From positions 20,557 through 32,859 of the forward strand of contig DGBM01000052.1 of NCBI GenBank assembly GCA_002384765.1: 12,303 nucleotides of DNA, read 5' to 3'. The stretch is from Demequinaceae bacterium UBA4004. GTDB lineage: Bacteria > Actinomycetota > Actinomycetes > Actinomycetales > Demequinaceae. Shown one piece after another: positions 1-7,448 of the stretch. The position numbers and the translations under genes were made by a program. A model generated the notes under the pieces. That model saw only the letters and a program-made list of their open reading frames with translations. It had not been told where the DNA came from and did no database searches. Numbering within the stretch: the stretch's first letter is position 1; each line of letters starts with the position of its first letter.

Positions 1-408
1 GTTCCAGTGTACGCGGTGCGGTCAAGGGCATCTAGTGTCAGACCGATACGTCCTCGGTAGTACGAGCACCTGCGCGCTCCGCGGCGACGAAGCCAAGCAC
101 ACACCAGAAGACGATGATTGCCCTGGCGGCCTCGTGCTTGAGCCGAGCCGCAGGATCATCGCCGCCGAGGTGCCGAGCTCTGATCCCGTCAACACCACGA
201 TGGTGAGGGCCGCGGACAACACGCTTGTGACCCAGTTCTACCGTGTGAGGTGCGGCCTCGGCGTGGGCATCAACGGTGTCGGACGAGGTCGGCATGGACA
301 GGAAGGCGCACCAAAGCCGCCGACACCGTCCTTTGGCGCCAGAAATCGGACCCCTGAACCGGTGGCTGGGCAACATCGTCGCAGGGGCCGAACGCGACCG
401 ACGCCGCG
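1..408. other. Left-edge region without a convincing intact gene
   Basis: About 400 bases lie between the window edge and the stop codon of the TetR gene. Open frames exist on both strands, but none has a ribosome binding site or a protein I recognise. On the minus strand, stretches that look like membrane segments occur in two different frames (about 222-130 and 110-40), with G/C-rich third codon positions, so a decayed or frameshifted small membrane protein is possible but unproven. No tRNA-like or repeat structure is seen. A TTGACC hexamer near position 25 on the minus strand could be part of a promoter for a gene beyond the left edge, but its -10 would lie outside the window. Confidence 0.4.
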
Positions 409-416
409 TCAGTCGA
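394..416 (-). terminator. Hairpin overlapping the tetR stop codon
   Basis: Positions 395-403 and 407-415 form a 9-bp inverted repeat with one G-U wobble and a 3-base loop. It overlaps the TGA stop codon of the TetR gene (409-411). There is no run of T after it, so it is at best a U-tract-less terminator or an mRNA 3'-end stabilising hairpin. The placement at the gene end is the main support. Confidence 0.3.
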
Positions 417-996
417 CCCGCGGGACCACAGGGGCGGCGCCGCCCTGAGGGGGGCCCAAGATGGTGAGCCAGATCCAGACGGCCGCGTCCCGGGCGGGCG
501 GCAGAGGATCGCGGGCCATCCAGGCCGACATCACCCCGATGACGGTTCCCGCCACTCCCGCGGCCACCATGTCGAGCGGCACGGTCTGGTCGGCACGCCG
601 ATCTGCCAGGTCGTGGACCGCCAAGCTGATGTTCTCCCTCAGACGTGACAACACAACCGTGGAGCCCGGATGCGAGAAGGCCCCCCGGTAAAGGTCGGCG
701 TTGGCCTCCACGTGCTCAAGAAAGGTGACCAGCGGGGCGGGCGGAACGAGGGTCCATTCGACGATCGCCTCAAGTTGCGCCCCGGCCTCCGCCGCGAGAG
801 CGTCAAGTGCGTCAGCGAGCACCGTCTCTTTGTCCGAGTAGTGCTGGTAGAACGTGCTGCGGTTCACCCCCGCGTACTCCGCTATGTCGCTGACGGAGAT
901 CTCTTCAAGTCCTCGTTCACGCGCGAGGGCGAAGAGCGCCGCTTGCAGGCGCTTTCGCGTGCGTCCCACCCTCACGTCCATGGGGCCATTATCCAC
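409..996 (-). CDS. TetR/AcrR-family transcriptional repressor, likely regulator of the adjacent MMPL exporter
   Basis: A 195-residue protein of normal TetR length. The N-terminal DNA-binding domain covers about residues 12-60, with the helix-turn-helix visible at about 33-55 (ISVSDIAEYAGVNRSTFYQH), close to the family pattern in which the recognition helix ends in TFY.HY. The remaining ~130 residues are the variable helical ligand-binding and dimerisation domain, which gives no clue to the inducer. The chosen start is GTG at 996; an in-frame ATG at 981 (MDVRVGR) is an equally good alternative, as neither has a strong ribosome binding site. The gene is divergent from the MMPL exporter, and the shared spacer has a palindrome suited to a dimeric repressor. 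By family precedent it would repress the exporter, and possibly itself, until a ligand binds; this is inference. Confidence 0.9.
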   Translation of the reverse strand: MDNGPMDVRVGRTRKRLQAALFALARERGLEEISVSDIAEYAGVNRSTFYQHYSDKETVLADALDALAAEAGAQLEAIVEWTLVPPAPLVTFLEHVEANADLYRGAFSHPGSTVVLSRLRENISLAVHDLADRRADQTVPLDMVAAGVAGTVIGVMSAWMARDPLPPARDAAVWIWLTILGPPQGGAAPVVPRVD

Positions 997-1013
997 AGCA
1001 GGCCCAAGAAATC

Positions 1014-1025
1014 CAACACGTGTTG
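1014..1025. promoter_or_regulatory. Candidate TetR operator, perfect 12-bp palindrome
   Basis: The sequence CAACACGTGTTG is its own reverse complement and lies in the 112-bp spacer between the divergent TetR and MMPL genes. It overlaps the first bases of the TTGCAA hexamer that is the best -35 for the exporter, and it lies just upstream of the TetR start. TetR dimers bind such inverted repeats, so occupation here could block exporter transcription and repressor transcription at once. Binding is inferred, not shown. Confidence 0.6.
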
Positions 1026-1052
1026 CAAACCTTGTCTGTCCACGCTTACAGT
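1023..1052 (+). promoter_or_regulatory. Candidate promoter of the MMPL exporter
   Basis: TTGCAA (1023-1028) and TACAGT (1047-1052) are separated by 18 bases, each matching 4 of 6 of the sigma-70-type consensus. Transcription would begin near 1059, giving a leader of about 50 bases before the GTG start at 1109. The -35 overlaps the palindromic operator candidate, which fits repression by steric block. GC-rich actinobacterial promoters are hard to call by eye, so this is moderate at best. Confidence 0.4.
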
Positions 1053-1108
1053 AGACGCGGCATCGTCGCCGCTCCCCTGTTCATCTCTGTGCTGAGAAAG
1101 GCTTTGAC

Positions 1109-3628
1109 GTGGCCAAACTCCTGTTCCGCATCGGTCGCGACTCGTCTCGCCATCCGCTCATCGTGATCGCCGCATGGGTCGTCGCGGTGGCCGCGGCCGC
1201 CGGCGCCTACCTCGGCTTTGGCGGATCGCTTGCCGACAGCTTCTCGATCCCGGGGACCGAGACGGACCGGGTGACGCAACAGGTGTCACAGGAGCTTTCC
1301 GGCGTCGATGGCGCCACGGCGCGCTTGGTCTTCCACACCGAAAGCGGCGCGGCCTTCACAGACGAGCAGATCGCACAGATCGGCGCCGCGCTCGACTCCT
1401 TGACATCCATCGACGGCGTCAGCGGCGTGCTCAACCCCTTCGATTCCTCAGCGCAGCGCGAGGCACAGGCTCAGCAGCTCGGCGACGGCGCCAACCAACT
1501 GTCAGCGGCGCGCGACAAGCTCGACGCGACCGGGCAGCAACTCGATGCCTCGCAGGCTCAACTGGAGGCACGTCAAGCGCAACTCGACGCCGCAGTAGCC
1601 AACGCGCGGGCCGCGGGCGTCTACGACGCGTCGGCGGACCAGTTCGCGGCCCAACAGCAGCAGATCGACGACGGCCTTGCGCAGGTATCCGACGGTCGCA
1701 CCCAACTTGAGCAGGGTCGCGCGGATCTGCAGGTGCAAGAAGACCGGCTCGGCCTCGGGCGCCAGTTGGCGGACTACGCCTCCGAAATCCGCACCGTCGC
1801 CAAGGACGGCTCCACGGCTCTCGGCGCCGTCACGTTCAACGTGGACGGGCTGAGCCTGTCCCAGGCCACGAAGGATGCGGTCGTCCACAGTATGCAGAAC
1901 GCTCCGATCTCGGGCGTCAACGTCAACTTCTCGGCCGGCCTCGTGACCGACGTGGGCGGCGTGCTCGGCGTCGGCGAGATTGGGGGCGTCCTGCTCGCGC
2001 TGATCGTGCTGGTGGTGATGATGCGCGCCATCCTGCCCGCGCTGCAGCCCATCGTGACGTCGGTCGTGGGCGTAGGAGTGGGCGCGGCGACAGCGCTCGC
2101 TTTCTCCAGCGTGGTGGACATGCAGTCCGTGACGCCCGTGCTGGGCGTGATGCTTGGTTTGGCCGTGGGAATTGACTACGCGTTGTTCATCGTCAACCGC
2201 CACCGGATGCAATTGCGAACAGGCATGAGCCTGCATGAGTCCGTGGGGCTCGCGAACGGCACCTCGGGAAACGCGGTGGTGTTCGCGGGTGCCACCGTGA
2301 TGGTGGCCCTTGTCGCCCTCAACGTCACAGGGGTGCCGTTCCTGGGCGTCATGGGTTCCGTTGCGGCGTTCTCCGTCGCCGTAGCGGTGGCCAACGCCCT
2401 GACGCTCACGCCCGCCCTCCTGGGTCTCATTGGCCTGCGCGCGCTGAGCAAGAACGAGCGCGCCACCATTGGGGCCCCACACCATTCACCCGCTCCCGTG
2501 AAACCCATGCACACGGGCCGTGCGATTGCGTCATGTGTTGCCGCAACCATCGCGCTCTTGCTGGTCGCCATTCCGGCGATGTCGATGCGATTGGGCCTTC
2601 CCGACGGCACCCAAGAGCCCGAGGACTCGACGCAGTACCGCGCCTACCACGCCATTGCCCAGAACTTTGGCGAGGGCCTCAACGGGACGATGCTCGTGAC
2701 AGCCGACCTTCCCGCGCCCGTGAGCCAGGATGAGGTGCTCGCCACGCAGGCCTCCATTGCGGGCGCCCTGATGAGCCATGCCGATGTCGCCGCAGTAGCG
2801 CCCATCGCCGTGTCCGACGACCGGGGTTTCATGGCGTTCCAGGTGATCCCCTCGTCGGGTCCGTCGAGCGTGGAAACCACGAACCTGGTGAACGAGCTGC
2901 GCTCCAGCTCGCCACTGGAGGACGGCACCGTGCTGGGCGTCGCGGGAGAGGCGAGCGGCAGCATCGACATCTCCCAGAAGTTGTCGGATGCCCTGCCCCT
3001 CTATCTGGCCGTCGTGGTCGGCCTGTCGCTGATCATCCTGGTCATCGTCTTCCGCTCGATCGTGGTGCCAGTGCTGGCGACGGCCGGCTTTGTCCTGTCG
3101 CTCTTCGCGGCATTCGGCGTGGTGACGGCCATCTACCAATGGGGCTGGCTGTCGTCCCTCTTCGGGGTGCATGATCCAGGGCCGGTGCTGAGCTTCCTGC
3201 CGATCATCCTGACCGGCATCCTGTTCGGCCTTGCCATGGACTACCAGCTCTTCATCACGAGCGGAATGCGCGAGGCGTACGTGCACGGCGCGTCGGCGCG
3301 CGAGGCGGTGGTCGCGGGTGTGCGCCACGGGCGCGCGGTGGTGACCGCCGCGGCAATCATCATGGCCGCCGTATTTGGCGGCTTCGTCTTCTCCGAGATT
3401 TCCATGATCCGCCCCATGGGGCTAGGCATGGCGACCGGCGTCCTGTTCGACGCCTTCGTGGTGCGCATGGTGATCGTGCCGGCGCTCATGCACCTCGCCG
3501 GTGAATCCGCATGGTGGTTGCCGCGCTGGCTCGACCGCATCCTTCCCAACGTGGATGTCGAGGGATCACAGCTGGAGCGGGAGCACCCGGTCCCGGTCGT
3601 CGCCGCGGTCCCAGCCGTGCGCATCTAG
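1109..3628 (+). CDS. MMPL/RND-superfamily transporter, YdfJ-like
   Basis: An 839-residue inner-membrane protein with the two-halves layout of MMPL transporters. TM1 is at about 15-36; an extracytoplasmic loop follows to about 285, then TM2-6 at about 288-442. TM7 is at about 472-494, with a second loop to about 628, then TM8-12 to about 820. Each half has the Asp-Tyr pair typical of MMPL proton relays: GIDY with Asp356 and AMDY with Asp711. Residues about 120-220 of the first loop are a Gln/Ala/Leu-rich heptad-like coiled coil (for example ARQAQLDAAVANARA). The GTG start is supported by GAGAAAGG ending 7 bases upstream. The family uses proton motive force to move lipids, siderophores or hydrophobic drugs; no substrate can be assigned here. 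The divergent TetR gene is the probable regulator, suggesting ligand-induced export. Confidence 0.92.
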   Translation: MAKLLFRIGRDSSRHPLIVIAAWVVAVAAAAGAYLGFGGSLADSFSIPGTETDRVTQQVSQELSGVDGATARLVFHTESGAAFTDEQIAQIGAALDSLTSIDGVSGVLNPFDSSAQREAQAQQLGDGANQLSAARDKLDATGQQLDASQAQLEARQAQLDAAVANARAAGVYDASADQFAAQQQQIDDGLAQVSDGRTQLEQGRADLQVQEDRLGLGRQLADYASEIRTVAKDGSTALGAVTFNVDGLSLSQATKDAVVHSMQNAPISGVNVNFSAGLVTDVGGVLGVGEIGGVLLALIVLVVMMRAILPALQPIVTSVVGVGVGAATALAFSSVVDMQSVTPVLGVMLGLAVGIDYALFIVNRHRMQLRTGMSLHESVGLANGTSGNAVVFAGATVMVALVALNVTGVPFLGVMGSVAAFSVAVAVANALTLTPALLGLIGLRALSKNERATIGAPHHSPAPVKPMHTGRAIASCVAATIALLLVAIPAMSMRLGLPDGTQEPEDSTQYRAYHAIAQNFGEGLNGTMLVTADLPAPVSQDEVLATQASIAGALMSHADVAAVAPIAVSDDRGFMAFQVIPSSGPSSVETTNLVNELRSSSPLEDGTVLGVAGEASGSIDISQKLSDALPLYLAVVVGLSLIILVIVFRSIVVPVLATAGFVLSLFAAFGVVTAIYQWGWLSSLFGVHDPGPVLSFLPIILTGILFGLAMDYQLFITSGMREAYVHGASAREAVVAGVRHGRAVVTAAAIIMAAVFGGFVFSEISMIRPMGLGMATGVLFDAFVVRMVIVPALMHLAGESAWWLPRWLDRILPNVDVEGSQLEREHPVPVVAAVPAVRI

Positions 3629-3647
3629 CGCCATCGGTGGGGTGGCG
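3629..3647 (+). terminator. Hairpin after the exporter stop codon
   Basis: CGCCATC (3629-3635) and GGTGGCG (3641-3647) pair as a 7-bp stem with one G-U wobble and a 5-base loop, starting at the base after the MMPL stop codon. It fills most of the 26-base gap between two convergent genes, so it could serve both directions, though the minus-strand version has one mismatch. No T-run follows. Confidence 0.4.
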
Positions 3648-3654
3648 GCCCGGA

Positions 3655-5526
3655 TCACCAGCCGCCGCCTCCGCCGCCTCCGCCGCCTCCGCCGGAGAAG
3701 CCGCCACCACCAAAGCCCGAGCCCCCCGAGGAGCCAGGCGTGGGCGCGGTCATGGCGCTGTCCGCAAGGGAGGCGAAATTGTTCATGCGGGCACCCAAGC
3801 CCGCCGAGTACAGCCAGAACGTGCCATACGCGTATCCGCCGTACCAGGTCGGTTCGGCAAGGGTCTTCCCCTGACGCGCCAGTTCCTCGAACTTCTTGGC
3901 CCACTTGTCGGCCACGCCAAACGCGATGGCGTACGGCAAGTACTTGGAGAACAGGTCCTCGCCCTCCTCGAAGCGCAACTGGTTGGCCTCGGCCTTGGAG
4001 ATGTAGAGCTCGAAGCCGCGCGCCTGCTGCAGCGCCGCCGTGCCCTTCGCCGTTCTCGCCGGCGCGTTCCTGGTGGTCGCGAGCGTGATGGCGCCCAGCA
4101 GGATCAGCGGAAGCGGCAGCAACGCCAGGCGCGTGCCCTGCGCGAGCCAGACGGTGCCCAACACTCCTGCGACCAGCAGCCCCAGGCCCGCGGCCGCCCA
4201 CGATCCGCGTACAACCTGCGGGTTGCCCCGGAACCACCCGAGGCTGGTGACGTTCCTGTACAACTGCTTCTGCACGGACGACATTGACGACGCAAAGGTG
4301 GTCTTGAGATCGGACATCGCCACCTCGGTGCGACCCTTGAAGAGCGCATCGAGCAGCATCGCCTCGTATGGGAACAGTGCCGCATCGCTGGGGCGCAACT
4401 GGACCAATTGGTAGTCGCGCTCCTTGGAAAACAGCCCGGACTTCTTCTCACCAAGGTCATCGATGCGCAGGTACCCCCGCACCGCGAGGTCCACAAGAGT
4501 GGCCGTCACGTCGCGGGGGTCCGCCTTCTCGTCCGTGAGCGTTCCGATCTGTCCCGGGCGCATCCCCGGCGGCGGCTCGAACTGCACTGCCACCGGCGAC
4601 CTGTAGTCGCGCCGCTCCGTCTGGCCCGACGCGCCTTCAACCGGAGTCAGCCCCGGTATCTGCCCCAGGTACTGCTCGTCCACGGCGGTGGTGCGCAGCC
4701 TTCTTGTGAGGACGAAGATGCCCACTGCCAAAATTCCGGCCGTCGCCGCCCCGGTTCCGGCGTTCAGGGTGAAGGCCCGCTTCACGTCACTGTGTTCTGT
4801 GAGGTTGGGCGTGGTCTGGAATGAGCCTGCAGGGTAGAGAACATCCACGGTGAACGGCTGCCCGGGAGAAAGGTAGTCCTGCAAAAACGTTGCCGTAGCG
4901 CCGCTCACCGACGCACTCGAGCAGGCATCGGACACGCCCTTGCGACCGGCAAAGCACTGCGCATCGGTCACGGCCACGGGCGACTCGACGGTGACGGTCG
5001 CGTGGGAGATCGGGATGACCCACTGGTCTCCCACGGCGTTCCAGTAGAACTCGTCTCCTGCAACGCTCCCTCCCGTCTCGGCGGCCGTCGTGGCATTCAT
5101 CACCCGGTCCACCGTGTACGAGATGACGTAGGTCTGAACGCCGGAGACATTTCCGATGTTGGGGTCGCCGATTCTCAGTTCGGTGTAGTAGCGATCCTCG
5201 GTGAGATTGACGCCTGCGGGGGCACCCGTGGGGCTGGAGGCGCTGAAACGCGACAACGTGTAGACGCGGTCGAAGTCGTCGTCGTACCCCTGGCGCGTGG
5301 GCAGCAGGAGGTACGGCCCATGGCCGGGATCGTTCCCAAAGTCAAAGTCGATCTCCAGCCGCACGTCGGCCGAGCCGTCGGCGTTGAGCGCGAAGGTCTG
5401 ATCCCAGCGGGTGATCTCTCTTCCCGGAACGTCGGGGTTGGAGGTGGCCGACGCTGCTGCGACGGGGACCACGGCCAGAAAGGCGGCGGCAAGAAGGGCG
5501 CCAAGAGTACGCATGGAATCCATCAT
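3655..5526 (-). CDS. DUF2207-family membrane protein with glycine-rich C-terminus
   Basis: A 623-residue protein from the ATG at 5526, chosen because it directly precedes a signal peptide (residues 1 to about 27, ending near AAASA) and has GGGAA 6 bases upstream; an in-frame GTG at 5559 would add 11 residues that spoil the signal. An extracytoplasmic domain runs from about 30 to 250, with two cysteines (191 and 202) that could pair. TM1 is at about 253-275. A cytoplasmic part includes a winged-helix-like stretch near 340-357. A TM pair lies at about 443-485, followed by a conserved cytoplasmic segment (near FELYISKAEANQL). The protein ends in 11 consecutive glycines plus Trp. This layout is that of DUF2207 proteins, whose function is unknown. 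It follows smpB with a 50-base gap, so it may share that transcript. Its start lacks a convincing separate promoter. Confidence 0.85.
   Translation of the reverse strand: MMDSMRTLGALLAAAFLAVVPVAAASATSNPDVPGREITRWDQTFALNADGSADVRLEIDFDFGNDPGHGPYLLLPTRQGYDDDFDRVYTLSRFSASSPTGAPAGVNLTEDRYYTELRIGDPNIGNVSGVQTYVISYTVDRVMNATTAAETGGSVAGDEFYWNAVGDQWVIPISHATVTVESPVAVTDAQCFAGRKGVSDACSSASVSGATATFLQDYLSPGQPFTVDVLYPAGSFQTTPNLTEHSDVKRAFTLNAGTGAATAGILAVGIFVLTRRLRTTAVDEQYLGQIPGLTPVEGASGQTERRDYRSPVAVQFEPPPGMRPGQIGTLTDEKADPRDVTATLVDLAVRGYLRIDDLGEKKSGLFSKERDYQLVQLRPSDAALFPYEAMLLDALFKGRTEVAMSDLKTTFASSMSSVQKQLYRNVTSLGWFRGNPQVVRGSWAAAGLGLLVAGVLGTVWLAQGTRLALLPLPLILLGAITLATTRNAPARTAKGTAALQQARGFELYISKAEANQLRFEEGEDLFSKYLPYAIAFGVADKWAKKFEELARQGKTLAEPTWYGGYAYGTFWLYSAGLGARMNNFASLADSAMTAPTPGSSGGSGFGGGGFSGGGGGGGGGGGW
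3664..3690 (-). repeat. Three tandem 9-bp repeats encoding polyglycine
   Basis: GCCGCCTCC occurs three times in a row on the plus strand and encodes nine of the eleven terminal glycines of the DUF2207 protein. Because the unit is 9 bases, gain or loss of a copy would change tail length by three residues without shifting the frame. Low-complexity glycine tails are usual in this family. Confidence 0.9.
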
Positions 5527-5576
5527 GCCGTGTTCCCGAGTATCAGCCCACGGTCGCACTGCCCAGGCGCGTAAGA

Positions 5577-6041
5577 CTACTCGCGCCCGCGTCTCGCCAT
5601 CGCGCGCTCCGCCTCACGATTGTCCTGCTTCTCGCGAAGCGTCTGGCGCTTGTCGTACAGCTTCTTACCTTGCGCCAACCCGATCTCCAGTTTGGCGCGG
5701 CCCTTCAGGAAGTACAGGCGCAGGGGAATGATGGTGTGCCCCTTTTCCCGCGTGCGGATCGCAAGTTCGTCGATCTCGTGGTGGTGAAGCAACAGCTTGC
5801 GCTTGCGTCGCACCGCGTGATTGGTCCACGTTCCCTGGGTGTATTCGGGGATGTGAATATTCTCGCACCACGCCTGGCCGCCATCGATGTAGATGTAGCC
5901 CTCGCCAATGGAGGCGCGGCCCTGCCGAAGCGACTTCACCTCGGTGCCCGTGAGCACGATGCCCGCCTCAAAGACGTCTTCAATGAAGAAGTCGTGGCGC
6001 GCCGATCGATTGGTGGCCACCACCTTGACTGCATCGGACAT
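5577..6041 (-). CDS. smpB: SsrA-binding protein SmpB
   Basis: A 154-residue protein of normal SmpB length. SmpB binds tmRNA (SsrA) and brings it to stalled ribosomes for trans-translation in the cytoplasm. The OB-fold core shows family hallmarks: an ATNRSARHDFFIED start, GIVLTGTEVKSLRQG near residues 27-41, and EGYIYI followed by the central region ending in NHAVRRKRKLLLH. The basic C-terminal tail (KGRAKLEIGLAQGKKLYDKR onward to RRGRE) is the part that enters the mRNA channel. The ATG at 6041 is fixed by a strong GGGAGGTG ribosome binding site (6046-6053) 4 bases upstream. It lies 87 bases downstream of the M23 hydrolase and before the DUF2207 gene. The tmRNA gene, often close to smpB, is not in this window. 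Confidence 0.97.
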   Translation of the reverse strand: MSDAVKVVATNRSARHDFFIEDVFEAGIVLTGTEVKSLRQGRASIGEGYIYIDGGQAWCENIHIPEYTQGTWTNHAVRRKRKLLLHHHEIDELAIRTREKGHTIIPLRLYFLKGRAKLEIGLAQGKKLYDKRQTLREKQDNREAERAMARRGRE

Positions 6042-6071
6042 GGCTCACCTCCCGGGCGTATCAGGGTCCGA

Positions 6072-6090
6072 CCGCGCTGGTACAGCGCGG
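6072..6090 (-). terminator. Perfect 8-bp hairpin between the M23 hydrolase gene and smpB
   Basis: CCGCGCTG (6072-6079) and CAGCGCGG (6083-6090) form a perfect GC-rich stem with a 3-base loop. It is 38 bases after the hydrolase stop codon and 31 bases before the smpB start. No T-tract follows on the minus strand. It could be a weak terminator that lowers smpB read-through from the ftsEX operon, or a leader structure of smpB. Just upstream of it on the minus strand is a TAGACT hexamer resembling a -10, without a clear -35. Confidence 0.4.
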
Positions 6091-6128
6091 CCTACCAGTC
6101 TAGAGCCCTCGACGCAGGCGCAACAGCG

Positions 6129-7448
6129 CTACCACCAATTGGCAATCAGGGTCATGGGGTCGACGGTGTCGCCGTTGACGTAGACCTCAAAGTGCAAGTG
6201 GCATGCAGTGGATGTACCCGTGGTTCCCTGGTAGCCGACGACTTGTCCGCGTTTGACCGTCTGTCCAGCCGACACGGCGAACGTCGCGAGGTGGTTGTAA
6301 CTCGTGTACAGCACCTTGCCGCTGACGATTCCGTTGTAGAGCATCACCTGGTTGCCCAGGCCACTGCGGTACCTGGCCCACTCCACCTTTCCGTCGGCCG
6401 TCGCCATGATGGGCGTTCCGCAATACGCGCGGAAGTCCGTTCCGGCGTGCAGCCTCCACACCTGGTAGATCGGGTGGAATCGCATGCCGTACGACGACGT
6501 GATGTACGGCACCTCCGTGGGCGGGCTGAGGAAGCCTTTCACGAGCGACCCGGTGCCGTTCACCGACTCTTCGGCCAGTTTCTTCTTCCACAACACATCG
6601 AGCTCGGCCTTGAGCGCCGCGGCCTGGGCCTCGGCCTCGGCCTGCTGGGCCAAGTACGCGGCGCGCTGAGACTCCAGGTAGGCCTTCAGATTCTGGGCCT
6701 CCTTGAGCAACTGCTCGACCTCGGCCTTCTTCTGAGCGGCGGCGTCGCGGGCCGTCTGCGTCTCCACCACAAGGGCGTCGGCCTGGACCTTGAGCTCCTC
6801 GATGTACGCCCGCACCGCCTCTTGACGAGCCTTGCGGTTGCGGTTGACGGCCGCGAGTTCTTCCATCTGTGCCAGCGTGTTGGACTGCACCCGAGAGGTG
6901 GTCTCGCGATACGCGTAGTCATCCACAAACTCGGTCGATGTCTGGGCGCCAAAGAAAATGCTCAGACTCGCGTCCTCACGTGAACCCTGATACTCAGCGC
7001 GCGCGATCTCGGCGAGCACGTCACGCAAGTCGGCGATCTTGACGTCATCCGCCTCGATTTGCGTGGTGAGCGCGGCGTCCTGGGCCAGGGCGGCCTCAAG
7101 TTTGCCGGCGACGATGCTTTGCTGGAGCACCGCGGCATCGACCCGCTGCTGGGCAAGCCGGTATTCCTCTTGCACCACCGGAAGACGCTCGTTGAGCGCA
7201 GTCAATTTGACCGTGGCGTCGCCGATCGCCTGGTTGGTCTCGCTCAAGTCGTGGGCGAGACTCTTGGCCTCTTGCTCTTTCCTGGCCTTGTCCTTGTTCG
7301 CTTGCGCAATCTCGTCGTCGTAGCTGGACCAACCGGGCACGGAGCCTTCGGCCTGGGCGATGGTGCCGACGCTCGCGCCGAGGATCGCCGCGAGCAGGAG
7401 CGCTGCCGCGAGCCTGGCGTGGCGTGCACGCCACAATGACGTCATCAT
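6129..7448 (-). CDS. Secreted coiled-coil M23 (LytM) peptidoglycan endopeptidase, probable FtsEX partner
   Basis: A 439-residue exported protein from the ATG at 7448, whose first four bases (ATGA) contain the ftsX stop codon; GGGAGGT lies about 10 bases upstream. The open frame reaches to 7616, but that part overlaps ftsX. Residues 1 to about 33 are a signal peptide (basic start, [12 protein letters not shown] core, cleavage near AQA). Residues about 43-300 are a long Ala/Glu/Gln/Lys-rich coiled coil. Residues about 305-439 are an M23 domain with the full zinc and catalytic set: His334 and Asp338 (HAGTD), His386 (NHLAT) and His417/His419 (HLHFE). Such enzymes cleave cross-link peptides in peptidoglycan. 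Coiled coil plus hydrolase next to ftsEX matches FtsEX effector architecture (EnvC, PcsB), so septal wall splitting under FtsEX control is likely. Unlike EnvC, whose LytM site is degenerate, this one looks active itself. Confidence 0.9.
   Translation of the reverse strand: MMTSLWRARHARLAAALLLAAILGASVGTIAQAEGSVPGWSSYDDEIAQANKDKARKEQEAKSLAHDLSETNQAIGDATVKLTALNERLPVVQEEYRLAQQRVDAAVLQQSIVAGKLEAALAQDAALTTQIEADDVKIADLRDVLAEIARAEYQGSREDASLSIFFGAQTSTEFVDDYAYRETTSRVQSNTLAQMEELAAVNRNRKARQEAVRAYIEELKVQADALVVETQTARDAAAQKKAEVEQLLKEAQNLKAYLESQRAAYLAQQAEAEAQAAALKAELDVLWKKKLAEESVNGTGSLVKGFLSPPTEVPYITSSYGMRFHPIYQVWRLHAGTDFRAYCGTPIMATADGKVEWARYRSGLGNQVMLYNGIVSGKVLYTSYNHLATFAVSAGQTVKRGQVVGYQGTTGTSTACHLHFEVYVNGDTVDPMTLIANWW

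Noticed and set aside
35..448. Plus-strand open frame of 137 codons at the left edge
   Set aside because: It starts with GTG without a ribosome binding site, is Arg/Pro/Gly-rich without domain-like pattern, and runs into the antisense of the TetR gene.
1502..2485. 327-codon minus-strand frame inside the MMPL gene
   Set aside because: It is a His/Arg/Glu-rich antisense shadow of the strongly supported transporter frame, typical of high-GC DNA.
2531..3328. 265-codon minus-strand frame inside the MMPL gene
   Set aside because: Same composition bias and full overlap with conserved transmembrane coding; no recognisable protein.
5527..5576. tmRNA or small RNA gene next to smpB
   Set aside because: The gaps beside smpB (50 and 87 bases) are far too short for ssrA, and no tRNA-like ends are visible.
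5670..6983. 437-codon plus-strand frame opposite smpB and the M23 gene
   Set aside because: It spans two well-supported genes in antisense and lacks a convincing start or domain.
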